From Antedon mediterranea (lineage: Eukaryota; Echinodermata; Crinoidea; Comatulida; Antedonidae), in NCBI RefSeq assembly GCF_964355755.1, contig NC_092671.1:23265070-23329069 (forward strand): DNA of 64,000 bases, written 5' to 3'. Of the stretch, positions 34,259 to 44,735 are shown one piece after another. The notes under the pieces were generated by a model that ran no database searches, was not told the origin of the DNA, and saw only the letters and a program-made list of their open reading frames with translations. The position numbers and the translations under genes are program-made. Every line of letters begins with the position of its first letter. Within the stretch, counting starts at the first letter, position 1.

Positions 34259-35545
34259 AAGCCCATGAATATTTGTTTAGCATTGCGAGTACAAAAGGTC
34301 TCAGGCATGGAATATGTCAAGTGGGGTCCTCGGACCATCAAACAGCCGTTTGATGGTCCCTGTACCAACTCTAGGGAGGGGCGCTCAAAATCTCCAAAAA
34401 TTTGATTTAATTAGCATAATCGAGTACATAAATGAAACCAATGTTAAAATGTTTATTTTTAGGGTTTAATTGAAGATCCATCATTCTTAAATGTCAACTC
34501 CTGTACCTAGTCCGCTTAAGAAAGCCGCTAATTAGCATTTTAATTAGCATTTTAATTAGCATGGACGAGTACATCGATGAAACTGAGAAAACGTAATTCT
34601 TAAGTGCCAAATCCAGTACCATGACCCCTTAAGAAAGGGTCAAAGGTCAATATATGGCCCACCTAGACTTAATTAACATAATGAGTACACATGTGAAACC
34701 AATGCAAAATTCTTTCTTTTAAGTGTCAACTCCTGTACCTAGTCCACTTAAGAAAGCGATTAATTACCGCTAATTAACATTTTAATTAGCATAATCGAGT
34801 ACATCAATATAACCTTCGGCAATACAATAAGTACGTTTACCCAACCGAGAAAACGTAATTCTTAAGTGCCAAATCCTGTACCATGACCCCTTAAGAAAGG
34901 TCAAAGGTCTGTTTCTGTTGCAAACAAACTTGATTATACATACTGTACTTAGTAGCCCTAAACTTTTGAAGAAAATTATAAAAAATTTATTTTCAGTGTC
35001 TAACACAGATTTGTCTTCCTTAAATGGCAACTTCTGTCAACCTATTTCACTCAAGAAAGCTGCTAATTAGCATATTAATTAGCATGACATGCTATAAACT
35101 TAGGATATAGACTTACTTAGCATTAACGCCTCATAAAGATAAAGATTCTAAGTTGTGCTTTTAAAAGGAGTAGATAGAGACCATTTCGAAAACGTATATT
35201 AAAATCAGTAGTATTCTGTTAAGAAAAAAAAAATCCAGTACGTATCAATCCTGGCAAATGAAATGATAAGTATGTCTAAATAGTGTCAAATTATGAATTT
35301 TAGTAAAAGTTTAATACACAAATCACATGCAAACTAATCAGAAGAGACTGTAATACCCCAATTAAGGAACTGGTAATTATTGTTTTAAGAGAGCCAGTCA
35401 CTAAAAATCAAACATTAGGTGGCAAGGGTCAAAATTTCGAATTGGCTCATATTTTCCACATTGGTAGACCTTGATGTAAGTAAACCTGATGTGTAGTTTG
35501 TTTGGTAAAATATCGCTTAGTTTTCGAGAAAATCGAAAAATAACG
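34259..35545. mobile_element. Left inverted arm of a ~10.5-kb structure
   Basis: From the outside inward the order is: AGCCCATGAATATTTGTTTA, GTACAAAAGGTCTCAGGCAT, the GGGGTCCTCGGACCATC block, GGGGCGCTCAAAATC, then at least two repeats of a unit (ACATTGACCTTTGACC-type words, TGTCAACTCCTGTACCTAGT, GAAACCAATG), and at 35400-35540 CAAGGGTCAAAATTTCGAAT ... ATATCGCTTAGTTTTCGAGA. Every block recurs in inverted order on the right at 44720 down to 40135. No ORF. Whether the arms are true terminal repeats or two separate insertions is unresolved. Confidence 0.7.
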
Positions 35546-36441
35546 ATTTTCGGCCATTTTTGTTAATTTTTGGTGTATAATTTACATTAAGTTTAACAGC
35601 CTCTGGAAGCCAAACGTAGCAACCTAGCGTTTTAATATTTTAGACTTACATTAACTAGCATCTTGACAATAATTTAATAAAGTTTCAAAAAATTTGATGA
35701 AATTCTAAGATTTTTATTAATTAATTACTAATTAGCATATATAAAACTCTTAAAAAGTAGGGCAAAAACAAACAAGTTTTTTTTCATGTGCGACAAATTT
35801 TTTTTAAATAAAAAAATCATCAATTTGAAGTATAGATACTAATATTTTTTAATCAAGTAAAACAAAATTGGGGAAACCATTATGCGCTCCGCGCCAGAGC
35901 CACAAAGTTGTAAAGAATTCAAAGATTTTATCTGTCGGCAAGATCAATTAAATCTACCTATTGTTTTCTATTTAGGAATCTAAGTCACTTTGAGCCAAAC
36001 TTTTATTATGAGAAACAAACTTGAAAGATAAACTGAAAGTTCCTGGAATAATTTTGAATTAAGTTGCAATTTAAACACAAACTAAAATACGTTTCTTGTA
36101 AAATTTCAATTACTAACCAATATACGAAATTAAGCAATTAACTAAAAATCACTCGCTTATGCTTTGTCAAACCATATTATTATAAATCATTCCATCCTCT
36201 CGTAGTTTATAGCATAAAACTTAAAAACACATTTGTTTTAACTTGTTATTGTTTTCCTGTTTTTCGAACCTGGTCGAACATACTCAACGAGAATGTTTCA
36301 AAACATTAACCACAGTAGACAAAACCCTTTACTGCGTATATTCCATAGACAACGATATCTTCATTGACGTTGACAACGGAACAGATTTGTTATCCATTTT
36401 AGTTCATGTCTTACAAGGTAAAAAAAACGTGTTGAAAATAA
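35546..36441. other. Core of the structure, left part; one unrecognised frame
   Basis: AT-rich. A frame from 36243 runs about 60 codons (TLYCVYSIDNDIFIDVDNGT) up to a donor-like AAG|GTAAAA near 36416, then into the Helentron-like element. It is not recognised and lacks an upstream acceptor, but its amino-acid composition is protein-like and it lies just 5' of the broken gene once the inserted element is ignored. Confidence 0.3.
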
Positions 36442-36818
36442 TTACCTCCGCCAAGGAGGTTATGTTTTCACCCCTGTATGTTTGTGTGTGTGGGTGTGTG
36501 TGTGGGTGTGGGTGTGTTTGTGTGTGTGTCTGTGAACAGCCTGGAGGCCACAGTTTTTATCCGATTCTAACCAAATTTGGACACAATGATCTATGCCCAA
36601 AAAGCTCGGACGAGTTCGAATTTGAGGGGGAAAGGTCATAGGTCAAGGTCACAACTAACAAAAAACTATTTTACTGCCTAGAGACCACAGTTTTGATCCG
36701 ATTCTCACCAAACTTAGCCACAATGATCAATGACACATCATATAATTGTGGTTAAATTTTGAAGGGTCAGGGTCAAAGATCAAGGTCCACAAAAAAAAAA
36801 AAATAAATAAAATTAACT

Positions 36819-37466
36819 TTGCTAATTAATACTGATATTATAGAACGAGTAAATCAAACAAAGTTTCTTGGTGTTTATCTAGATGAGAAATTATCATTTG
36901 CATATCATATAAATTCAATCGCAAAGAAAGTTTCAACAGCTATAGGCACCATGAATAAAATAAAATGCGTACTCCCATACGAAATCCTATTAAAAATATA
37001 CAACTCTCTCATATTACCTAACCTAACATATGCCATAACACTATGGGGATCTACTAATCAAACTATTTTAAATCGTCTTTATATTTTACAAAAGAAAGCA
37101 CTTAGAATTGTTTGCAACGTTCCTTTTCATCATCCTTCTCTACCACTCTTTGCCCGCACAAAAACATTAAAATTATCTGAGCTGTACCAAAAAAGTGTTG
37201 CGATATTCATGTTTAAGTTTCATCACAAGAAGTTGCCTATTACTTTTGATTCTTTCTTTGCTACAAACAATTCCAAACATAATTATGAGACAAGGGCTAA
37301 AGACAATTTAAGCACTGCTTTCAAAAGGACCCTATTGGGCCAACAAAGTGTCACATACAGAGGCACTAATGTGTGGAACTCACTACCCAATGACATTAAA
37401 ATGTCAACCAGTATTGGTATGTTCAAACATAAAATTCATGATATGTTTGTCACCAGTTATCTTTAA
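36819..37466 (+). pseudogene. LINE reverse transcriptase, C-terminal 215 residues, with 3' UTR to about 37760
   Basis: The frame starts in mid-protein and ends at TAA 37464-37466. It has FLGVYLDEKLSF (residues 16-27), LILPNLTYAITLWG (about 64-77), LQKKALRIV and, near the end, GTNVWNSLPNDIK. These are typical of the thumb and C-terminal region of non-LTR reverse transcriptases. The catalytic YADD region is absent, so the copy is 5' truncated. The 3' UTR ends GGGCGCTATATAAATCTGGT plus (ATT)n at 37742-37760. A further 110 bases before the poly(A) junction (to 37870), ending TGAATAAAGTTATATATATT, may be another LINE tail. Confidence 0.85.
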
Positions 37467-37904
37467 TTTTAAGCTACTGGTTAATTCATTTTCTCTCGAC
37501 ATTTGATTTGTTATTATCACTGCATTATTTCCATTGTTTGTATTTTTATTGTTACAATTAATATGGTACATTATACTGTTTTTATCTATTTATTTATTTA
37601 ATTATTTATCTATTTCAATTTCAATTTTGTTTGTTTTGTTTTGTTTTTTTCTCGTTTTGATCCCAAAAAATACTGGGGTAATAATGCTTGTAAAGCGCCT
37701 TTGAGCATGATTACTCATGAAAAGGGCGCTATATAAATCTGGTATTATTATTATTATTATAAGGGGCTTTGCGTCTAAAGCATTAGCTTACAGCTTAACC
37801 CCGTTCACAACCTCAATTAATTTTGCATGTACTTTGTATTATCTGAGATTGTGAATAAAGTTATATATATTGAAAAATAAAAAAATAATAAAAAAAAAAA
37901 CCCT

Positions 37905-37969
37905 CAATGGGACTTGAACCAGCGATCTCAACTGTGAGAGGCTGGACACATAACCATTACACCACACTG
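37905..37969 (-). pseudogene. tRNA-like segment, second copy
   Basis: It is the counterpart of 26916-26980 with a few substitutions. Box A and box B are both intact, and the first acceptor pairs are altered (CAATG in place of CAGTG). Confidence 0.55.
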
Positions 37970-38102
37970 TCATCCACAACTTTGTAGTGTGCAGTTAACA
38001 TATTTACACTTAGAACTAATAAAAAAAAATGTTAAAAAAAAATATTCAGGGGGCATTTTATGTAGGGGAATTTTACAGTAGGCGGAGGTTTGTACTCTCT
38101 AG

Positions 38103-39650
38103 TTCTTATATATAATTACTGTCTGATGGCTTTAAGTTCAAACAACATGGAGATTTCATGTTCTTTTAAATCGGTTGTTGGCGGAGCTTGTGGATTCGAT
38201 AGAAAAGACCGCAAACAGAGCACTGAAGTCCTACCTTTACAAGCATGCCAGAAGGAAATCGCTGCACACAGATCCATGTTTAGGTTTACGGGCATCGATA
38301 GTGAGGTAGACCTAATTCTTAGTCGAGCAGCCATATTTAAGATCCATTAACCAAGACTCTGCACGACATGATATTTTAGGAGATTTGAATCCTGGTTGTG
38401 CCCTAATTGTTTTAGACTGGGCGATGAAGTTTGTACCACGTAAATACCGTAAAAGCTAAAGAGACTGGTTTGGAAAGCGTGGACTTCCGTGGTACATAAC
38501 AGTCTTGACGAAAAAGAATAAAGATAGAGAGGTACAGATGCTTACGTTTATGCATATATTTCAATCTTGCAGTCAAGATAGTACTACTGTTGTGGCAATC
38601 ATCGACGATGTGTTGAGGCAGCTTCCATCTATTGCACCCTAGATAATGCAGGGTGCTACCACTCTGCCCTAACATTACTCTCGTTACCAAAGATAGAAGA
38701 AGATGAAGATCACAATCCGACGTATTGATTTTTCGGACCATCAAAGGGGGAAGGGTGCATGTGACCGCAAGGCAGCCAGTATAAAAAATCACATGAATAA
38801 ATATCTTAATTCAGGAAAAGATATTGAAAATCCAGAGCAGATGAAGGCAGCAATTGAGTCCTTTGGAGGCATTCCTGGAGTGAAAGTCATAGTTTGTGCT
38901 TTACCTACTGGTACTATTTTTGCAGCAGGGAAATGGAAAGGCGTGAGTCACATCAACAACATAGAGTATGGAAGCAGGTCCATGAAGGTGTGGATGGTGT
39001 ATGGTATTGGTGCAGGACAAAATCTACTTTTGAGTAAATTCTGTGTTCCTTCGAAACTACCCAATTTAATTAATAACAAGGATACAACGTCTGATCAAAA
39101 TCAAGTATCATTTATTACAGTAAAAGCAAGAATACAAGCCAAGACATCTCATGAAGAACAAGCTGATATAAATGACGACGACAAAATAGAAAGTAAAGTC
39201 CTGGCACCCCCAGCAAACTGTTCTTTTGTCGCGAACAAGGTTGCATTAGGTCGTATCAGAGTTACTCTTCCCTAGAAAAACACTTCAGACCGGACAGAAA
39301 GCTGATCCATGTGATGTCTCACGAGAGATGAGATCGGCCAGACACATTATTTAGCAAGAGTGAATTTTTAACAGCACAGCAGATTGCAAGTTTTTTCTCA
39401 CGCTTGGCTAAAAAAAGGACAGATGCAGCCGTTCATGATGACGATGACGAAGATGATGATTACGATAGTAATGAAGATGACGTTAGTAATGAAGATGGTG
39501 ACGAAGTCGAAGAAATGGAGACGATTCAAAAACGGAAAAAGAAAGAGAAATTCAACTTTTGTCGCAAACCGTACTGGACACACTGGTTTCCACGTGCAGT
39601 TGCTCGATTGATTAAGGTAGCAACGAAGGTAAAACTGTGTCTGTGAGAAT
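38103..39650 (+). pseudogene. Broken gene of an invertebrate multicopy family, possible DDE/RNase H-like transposase
   Basis: Readable blocks in order: [20 protein letters not shown] (about 38343-38402); LDWAMKFVPRKYRKS then a stop (from 38412); RDWFGKRGLPWYI; MLTFMHIFQSCSQDS; DNAGCYHSALTLLSLP (38642-38690) in another frame; then 38703-39275 with RIDFSDHQRGKGACDRKAA and AIESFGGIPGVKV; then QTGQKADP.. and SEFLTAQQIASFFSRLAKKR (to about 39420) and an acidic tail ending near 39646. From memory these blocks match uncharacterised multicopy proteins of corals, molluscs and echinoderms. The invariant-looking D of LDWAMKF, D of DNAGCYHS and D/E residues of the DFS..GK..CDR block could be an RNase H-type acidic set, which is inference. 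One stop and at least four frameshifts or deletions make it dead. It lies in the core between the inverted arms. Confidence 0.65.
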
Positions 39651-39710
39651 TCTTTAAAATAACAATAACAATGGTAAAACAATAATGTATTGTTTAGGCT
39701 ACGAATTATT

Positions 39711-40100
39711 AGGACATTTCGCACGAGAACGTAAACGTTAACGGATGACGTCAACATTCTACTCATTTGCATAACAACGGAGTTCAGCAAACAGTTGCGT
39801 TAACGTACTTGCTCGTTTTGATTTCGCGCTTCGACGGGAAGTGTAGCGCACGCAATATACGCCACTCTTATTAAAACAAATCATGGAATACCTTGGGTTT
39901 AGAGACAGCCTAGGCATGTTTAATCATGTTTCGGTTAACGTTTTTCTTTGACGCTATTTTTCAGAAATAAGGTTCTCGACGCACGTAACTAAAGTTTTTC
40001 GTAATCCTTGCGCACGCACAGATCAAGTTGTTTACAAAGTGGGCGGAGCTTGGAAAATAGCGTTAAGGTTAACGTTTACGTGCCCGTGCGAAAACTCCCT
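39711..40100. mobile_element. 390-bp MITE between the broken gene and the right arm
   Basis: The left end AGGACATTTCGCACGAGAAC (39711) plus GTAAACGTTAACG is matched by the inverted right end (to 40100), which reads AGGGAGTTTTCGCACGGGCA inward plus CGTAAACGTTAACC. About 33 bp pair with a few mismatches. No clear target duplication. Confidence 0.75.
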
Positions 40101-41031
40101 ATATGAGAAGATAAGAAATTATGTTGTAAAGCCTGTTTTCTCGAAAACTAAGCGATATTTTACCAAACAAACTACATATCTGTTTTCCTTACATTAAGGT
40201 CTACCAATGTACAAAATATGAGCCAATTCGAAATTTTGACCCTTGCCACTAAATTACGAATATGTCTGATTTTTGGTGACAAGCACTCTTAAGCTTTTCC
40301 AATGGATTGTTTGATGATTTTCAAAGATCTTCAATCTAGGTTTGTTTAATGTCAACTTGGTGTTTTACTTCTTGGCTCCCCGGCTTGGCTCCTTACATGA
40401 TAGTGATATTTTCTTTAGTTAGCTCCTCAAAAGCTTTTTGGGCCTATTTGTCAACATGGCAAACGCGGATCTGGCCTTTCCTTTACGAAGAAATGAACTG
40501 GAATAGTCACACCAAGGCATGGAATCATGGTAGCGTGACACACATCTGATGTCAAAGTAACTCGTACATTGGTGGTGCTGATGTATCTACAGATTTTCTT
40601 CCAACATCTAACCACACTGATACAGCAGGATGACTGCAATATCAGTACCTGATGCTCCTTTTCACTCTTTACATCACTGATGTTCACCACTCCTCAACAT
40701 TAATTTTTTGTTACGCTGATGCATACCACTGAAAACATTCAAACTGTTTTGACACACAGAGTTATAATAATGATGTGTCCATACTTAAAACATTATTAAA
40801 AACCATGAAATCCTATTAGTTAGATCAATTAAATTTCATTGGGTTATCATTAATAACAGCCTCTCATCATGGAAACTCTCTAAGAAAATGAGAACAAAGT
40901 GTCTCTCCTCTATAGTATTCTCAAAACCCATTATCCTTAACTCATCCTTATTAATACGCGGAATAGGTAGGCCTACAAGTGATGGATCTTTAGCTGTCTC
41001 TAAATATAAACATTTTAGCATTGGTTTCACA

Positions 41032-42568
41032 TTCACGGTCTAGCCATTTTGACACCCGGTCTTTTGCCACCCCGCCTTTTGCCGCCCGGCACATTGCCAC
41101 CCCGCCTTTTACCACTTGGCCTTTAGCCACCCAGTCTTTTGCAGCCCGCAAAATTCACCTCGGCATTCGGCAATGCCGAGGTAAATGCCGAGGTCCTGCT
41201 AGCTTACCACGGCATTGATTTGCCGAGGCTCATTAAATTTATTTAGGCCTTGGATTGGAGTAAAACCAAGGCTACCACATACACAGCAAATAAATAGTTT
41301 TACAGTTTTTCAAATTTACCTTCGTTAATACAAGTGAATTAAATATATCTTAAAATATTTGTACGTCTGAGTTATTATTAGGCCTAGGCCTACACTGGTT
41401 TTATTTTACACACAAGATAGGGCTTCGCCGTTTACAACAACAACGAACGTAACCACGCTCAGCTAGCTCTCTCTATCGTCGCGTGTGATGTGAGTTTAGT
41501 GAGGCATGACAAATCACCTGACTTACTGTTACTTGGTAGATTCCGGTTTTTCTGCTGTGATCATTTTATTTCTTAAGAAGTCATACTACAATTGTTGATT
41601 ACTTTTATCAATTTTTATAGGAACATGTAGCGTTTGAAGTTGTAATATGAATTAACAGTCAATAAATATTTAAAACATTATAGTTGTATTGTCAGTTTAT
41701 TTCTTATTATTATGGTGTCCTGCTGAGAGAATGGAAGAGTCCAACTTGTATTGGGGATTGAAAACCACGTGATATTATTTAGAGAGCAAGCCGCGCCGCG
41801 CCGCAAATGCGCTGTACATTATCAACACAGCTATTTTTAGGTACAGTACAGTTAATGTGTGTGTGATTGAATACTAAAAATAGCTTTGGGGGCTGAACAA
41901 AACAAATGCCGACGTGTTGCCGAGGTGGGCTTCGTTTACGTCGGCATTTTTTTGCCAAGGTCATTTCGCCCCAATTTCGAGGGCTGCTTTTGCCACCCGT
42001 CCGCATGTGGTACATTGCCACCTTAGGCCTTTTGCCACCTTGGCCCTGCCACCTAGCCAATTGCCACTACCGGCTATTTGACACCCGGCCTGTTGCCACC
42101 CGGCTATATTCTCATCCAGTGGAAATGCTACTGATTAATGTTAATTAAACAGTTGTTTTTACGAATTATTTTGTGACAGTCAATTGAAGATTCTGTTTAT
42201 CATAGCCTTTGTCCTAATAAAATCACTAACAAAATTGTATTACATTTATTTAGATAATACAAATTAAGTGGTAAACAAGGTGGGCTACTATTTGGGCTAC
42301 AATTATTGGAAAACTTTAAACATCTGGGTCTATACCATAGAAAAGCAATTTATTAATTAAAATGATTTACACATTTCAATCTTGAATTGAGACACCGGCG
42401 TTCATTTCAATTTAATTGCAGGCCTAATTAAGAAGTGAAAATGACACTCTCAGATCAGGAGGCAAAAGGCCATGTGACAAAATGGACAGGGTGGTAATTG
42501 GCCGGGTGGAAATAGGCAGGTGTCGAAAAGCCGGGTGGCTATAAGCCAGGTGACAACGGGCCGGAACC
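41032..42568. mobile_element. Foldback-like element with degenerate GCCACCCGGC subrepeats
   Basis: The left arm (41038-41150, continued at 41985-42115 after an insertion) is an array of 13-17-bp units like CTTTTGCCACCCGGC. The right arm (about 42455-42562) is the same type of array in inverted sense (GCCGGGTGGCTATAAGCC). The spacer 42120-42450 is AT-rich. The element interrupts a unit of the host arm: GGTTTCACAT stops at 41032 and ATGTACTCA.TATG resumes at 42569, whereas the sister unit near 43620 reads straight through. The frames on both strands here are repeat artefacts. Confidence 0.75.
41152..41970. mobile_element. Insert within the foldback arm, TGCCGAGG inverted ends
   Basis: The left side CACCTCGGCATTCGGCAATG with three more TGCCGAGG copies (to 41228) faces an inverted set at 41905-41965 (TGCCGACG, TTGCCGAGGT, GTCGGCATTTT). 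It splits the left minisatellite arm, so it came after the foldback element. About 815 bp, non-coding. A TAGGCC cluster and a GC-rich patch (41455-41500) lie inside. Confidence 0.6.
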
Positions 42569-43059
42569 CATGTACTCACTATGCTAATTTAAGTTCAGGC
42601 GGGACATACATTGACCTTTGACCCTTTCTTAAGGGGTCATGGTACAGGATTTGGCACTTTAAGTTTTCTCAGTTGGTTAAATGTACTTATTGTACTTTCT
42701 AAGGTTTCATCAATCAACTTTCTTAAGCAGATCAAGTTAATACTTAAGAATGATATATTATTATATATTCAATTAGACTCTAAAAATAAACATTTTAGCA
42801 TTGGTTTCACATGTGTACTCATTATGTTAATTAAGTCTAGGTGGGACATATATTGACCTTTGACCTCCTTAAGGGGTCATGGTACAGGATTTGGCACTTA
42901 AGAATTACGTTTTCTCGGTTGGCTAAACGTACTTATTGTATTGCCAAAGATTATATTGATGTACTCGATTATGCTAATTAAATTGTTAATTAGCGGTAAT
43001 TAATGGCTTTAAAGTGGACTAGGTACAGGAGTTGACACTTAAGAATGACGGATCTTCAA

Positions 43060-43578
43060 TTTTTATTATGAAATGTTTGTATGGTCGAATTGATCTTAAT
43101 ATTCATGATTTTGTTCCAAGATATTCCGAATCAGTTATTTTTAAACACAAATATGCCAGAACCAATTCTTTTAAATATTCATTGTGCACTAATTTTCCCC
43201 GTGTATAGCAAGAGATTCCTAAATATTGTTATATTAGAGAACATTCTTTATTTAGTTTTAACACATTTGTGACAGCTCTCCGGTCTTATGTCAGGCAACT
43301 TTAAACTTTTTATTTTTTTATCTTTAAACAATCATTTTTATCTGTACATAATATTTATATACTGTATATATATTTTTTAGATTCAATTTTAATGATTGTT
43401 CAATTTGATGCCTCGCAACTTTTTAAATTTTTATATCTTTGTATTTTGATTTTTCAAGTGTGCAGTATATGGAGAGCCATCTCGATAGTGCTTTGCACTC
43501 ATGGCAATCCCCAGGGTACTGCACCGCTGTCTTGTTGTCATGTATTTTTGTGCCTGAACATTGAATAAAATAAAAAAT
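43060..43578 (+). pseudogene. LINE 3' fragment inserted in an arm unit
   Basis: One frame reads HDFVPRYSESVIFKHKYART and a later one LFSFNTFVTALRSYVRQL, patterns of a LINE C-terminus with frameshifts. An AT-rich UTR ending TTGAATAAAATAAAAAATAT follows. The sister sequence near 44495 reads GGATCTTCAATTAGAC with no insert, which fixes the insertion site. Confidence 0.6.
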
Positions 43579-43850
43579 ATAATTAGACTCTAAAAATAAA
43601 CATTTTTGCATTGGTTTCACATGTGTACTCATTATGTTAATTAAGTCTAGGTGGGACATATATTGACCTTTGACCTTTCTTAAGGGGTCATGGTACAGGA
43701 TTTGTAACTTAAGAATTACGTTTTCTGAGTTGGGTAAACGTACTTATTGTATTGCCGAAGATTATATTGATGTACTCGACCATGCTAATTACAATGCTAA
43801 TTAGCGGCTTTCTTAAGCGGACTACTGTAGGTACAGGAGTTGACACTTAA

Positions 43851-44476
43851 AGCCCCATTCCCTACGTTTTTTAGATCTAATTTAAGATCACAAACTATAT
43901 TTAATGTAAAAATAATACTATATGGTCCTATTGCGATAACTTTTTTCGTCTTTAAACGGTTAAAAATGTGAAAAATAAGTCGATTTTAATAATTATAGCG
44001 GCCCGCTATAAATCCCAAAATGCATTGCGCGCGGATTGATATTTTTGTTTTTCACCTGTAATTCGCCCACTTTTCGATCGATCGTGAGGCCAAAACAAAT
44101 GGAAGACTCCTAACTTTTCAGCGAAAATACCGGGTTTTCCCCAATTTGTATCAACGGAGTCTGGCAAAAATAGAAAGACAATTAATGCAGCAACTATACA
44201 ACGTCAGGCTAGGTATATAGCTAGCGTACGATGTTCGTACGTTACCTATGTTTACCAGCTAGGCCTACAAAACTAAGCCTAGCCAGGATAGGCCTAAGAC
44301 CGTCCACGAGAGGTCGATCGCCGCGAGCTACTTAGGTAGTGCATTGTTTCTCACTTTTTATCATAATTTACCATAAAACGTACATTTAAGACAAGGAATG
44401 ACATGGTTTAATGTTTTTAAAGTGATATATATGTATTATTTTCCAAAAAACGTCCAAAATTGCAGGGAAGGGGTCT
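43851..44476 (+). mobile_element. 626-bp MITE flanked by TTAA, copy B
   Basis: It is the reverse complement of 6593-7218. Flanks: TTAA at 43847-43850 and 44477-44480. The empty site is preserved in the neighbouring unit at 43032-43055: GACACTTAAGAATGACGG with a single TTAA. That proves TTAA is the duplicated target. Confidence 0.95.
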
Positions 44477-44735
44477 TTAAGAATGACGGATCTTCAATTA
44501 GACCCTAAAAATAAACATTTTAACATTGGTTTAATTTATGTACTCGATTATGCTAATTAAATCAAATTTTAGAGGATTTTGAGCGCCCCTCCTTAGAGTT
44601 GGTACAGGGGCAGGAACTTAAGAACGGCCGTTTGATGGTCCCAGGACCCCACTTGACATATTCCATGCCTCAGACCTTTTGTACTCGCAATGCTAAACAA
44701 ATCTTCATGGGCTCACGGACTAATAGGATTCGTAA

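Larger units (their letters stand above)
36442..38102 (+). mobile_element. Helentron-like element, second copy, split by a LINE
   Basis: The left part (36442 to about 36812) and right part (about 37870-38102) together match 26533-27125 closely. The LINE sits in the AAATAAATAAAA tract. At the 3' end GTACTCTCTAG replaces the hairpin: a 13-bp deletion between two CTCT words has removed half the stem and the loop. The 132-codon frame across the left end comes from the TG microsatellite region. Confidence 0.8.
40135..44735. mobile_element. Right inverted arm, expanded by four insertions
   Basis: Block order mirrors the left arm. 40135-40270 (TCTCGAAAACTAAGCGATAT ...) pairs with 35400-35540. Units run from 40985 to 44530. 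The outer block at 44572-44715 (GAGCGCCCCTCCTTAGAG, GGACCCCACTTGACATATTC, TTCATGGGCT) pairs with 34259-34395. Each unit runs ATGTGTACTCATTATGTTAA ... GACCTTTGACC ... GGTACAGGATTTGGCACTTA ... GGTACAGGAGTTGACACTTA ... CATTTTAGCATTGGTTTCAC. Units begin near 42570, 42812 and 43620. Insertions: 41032-42568, 43060-43578 and 43851-44476. Positions 40290-40985 have no recognised gene. Confidence 0.7.

Noticed and set aside
39384-39611. Methionine-rich frame MTKMMITIVMKMTL
   Set aside because: It is an out-of-frame reading of the acidic GATGAC-rich tail of the broken gene.
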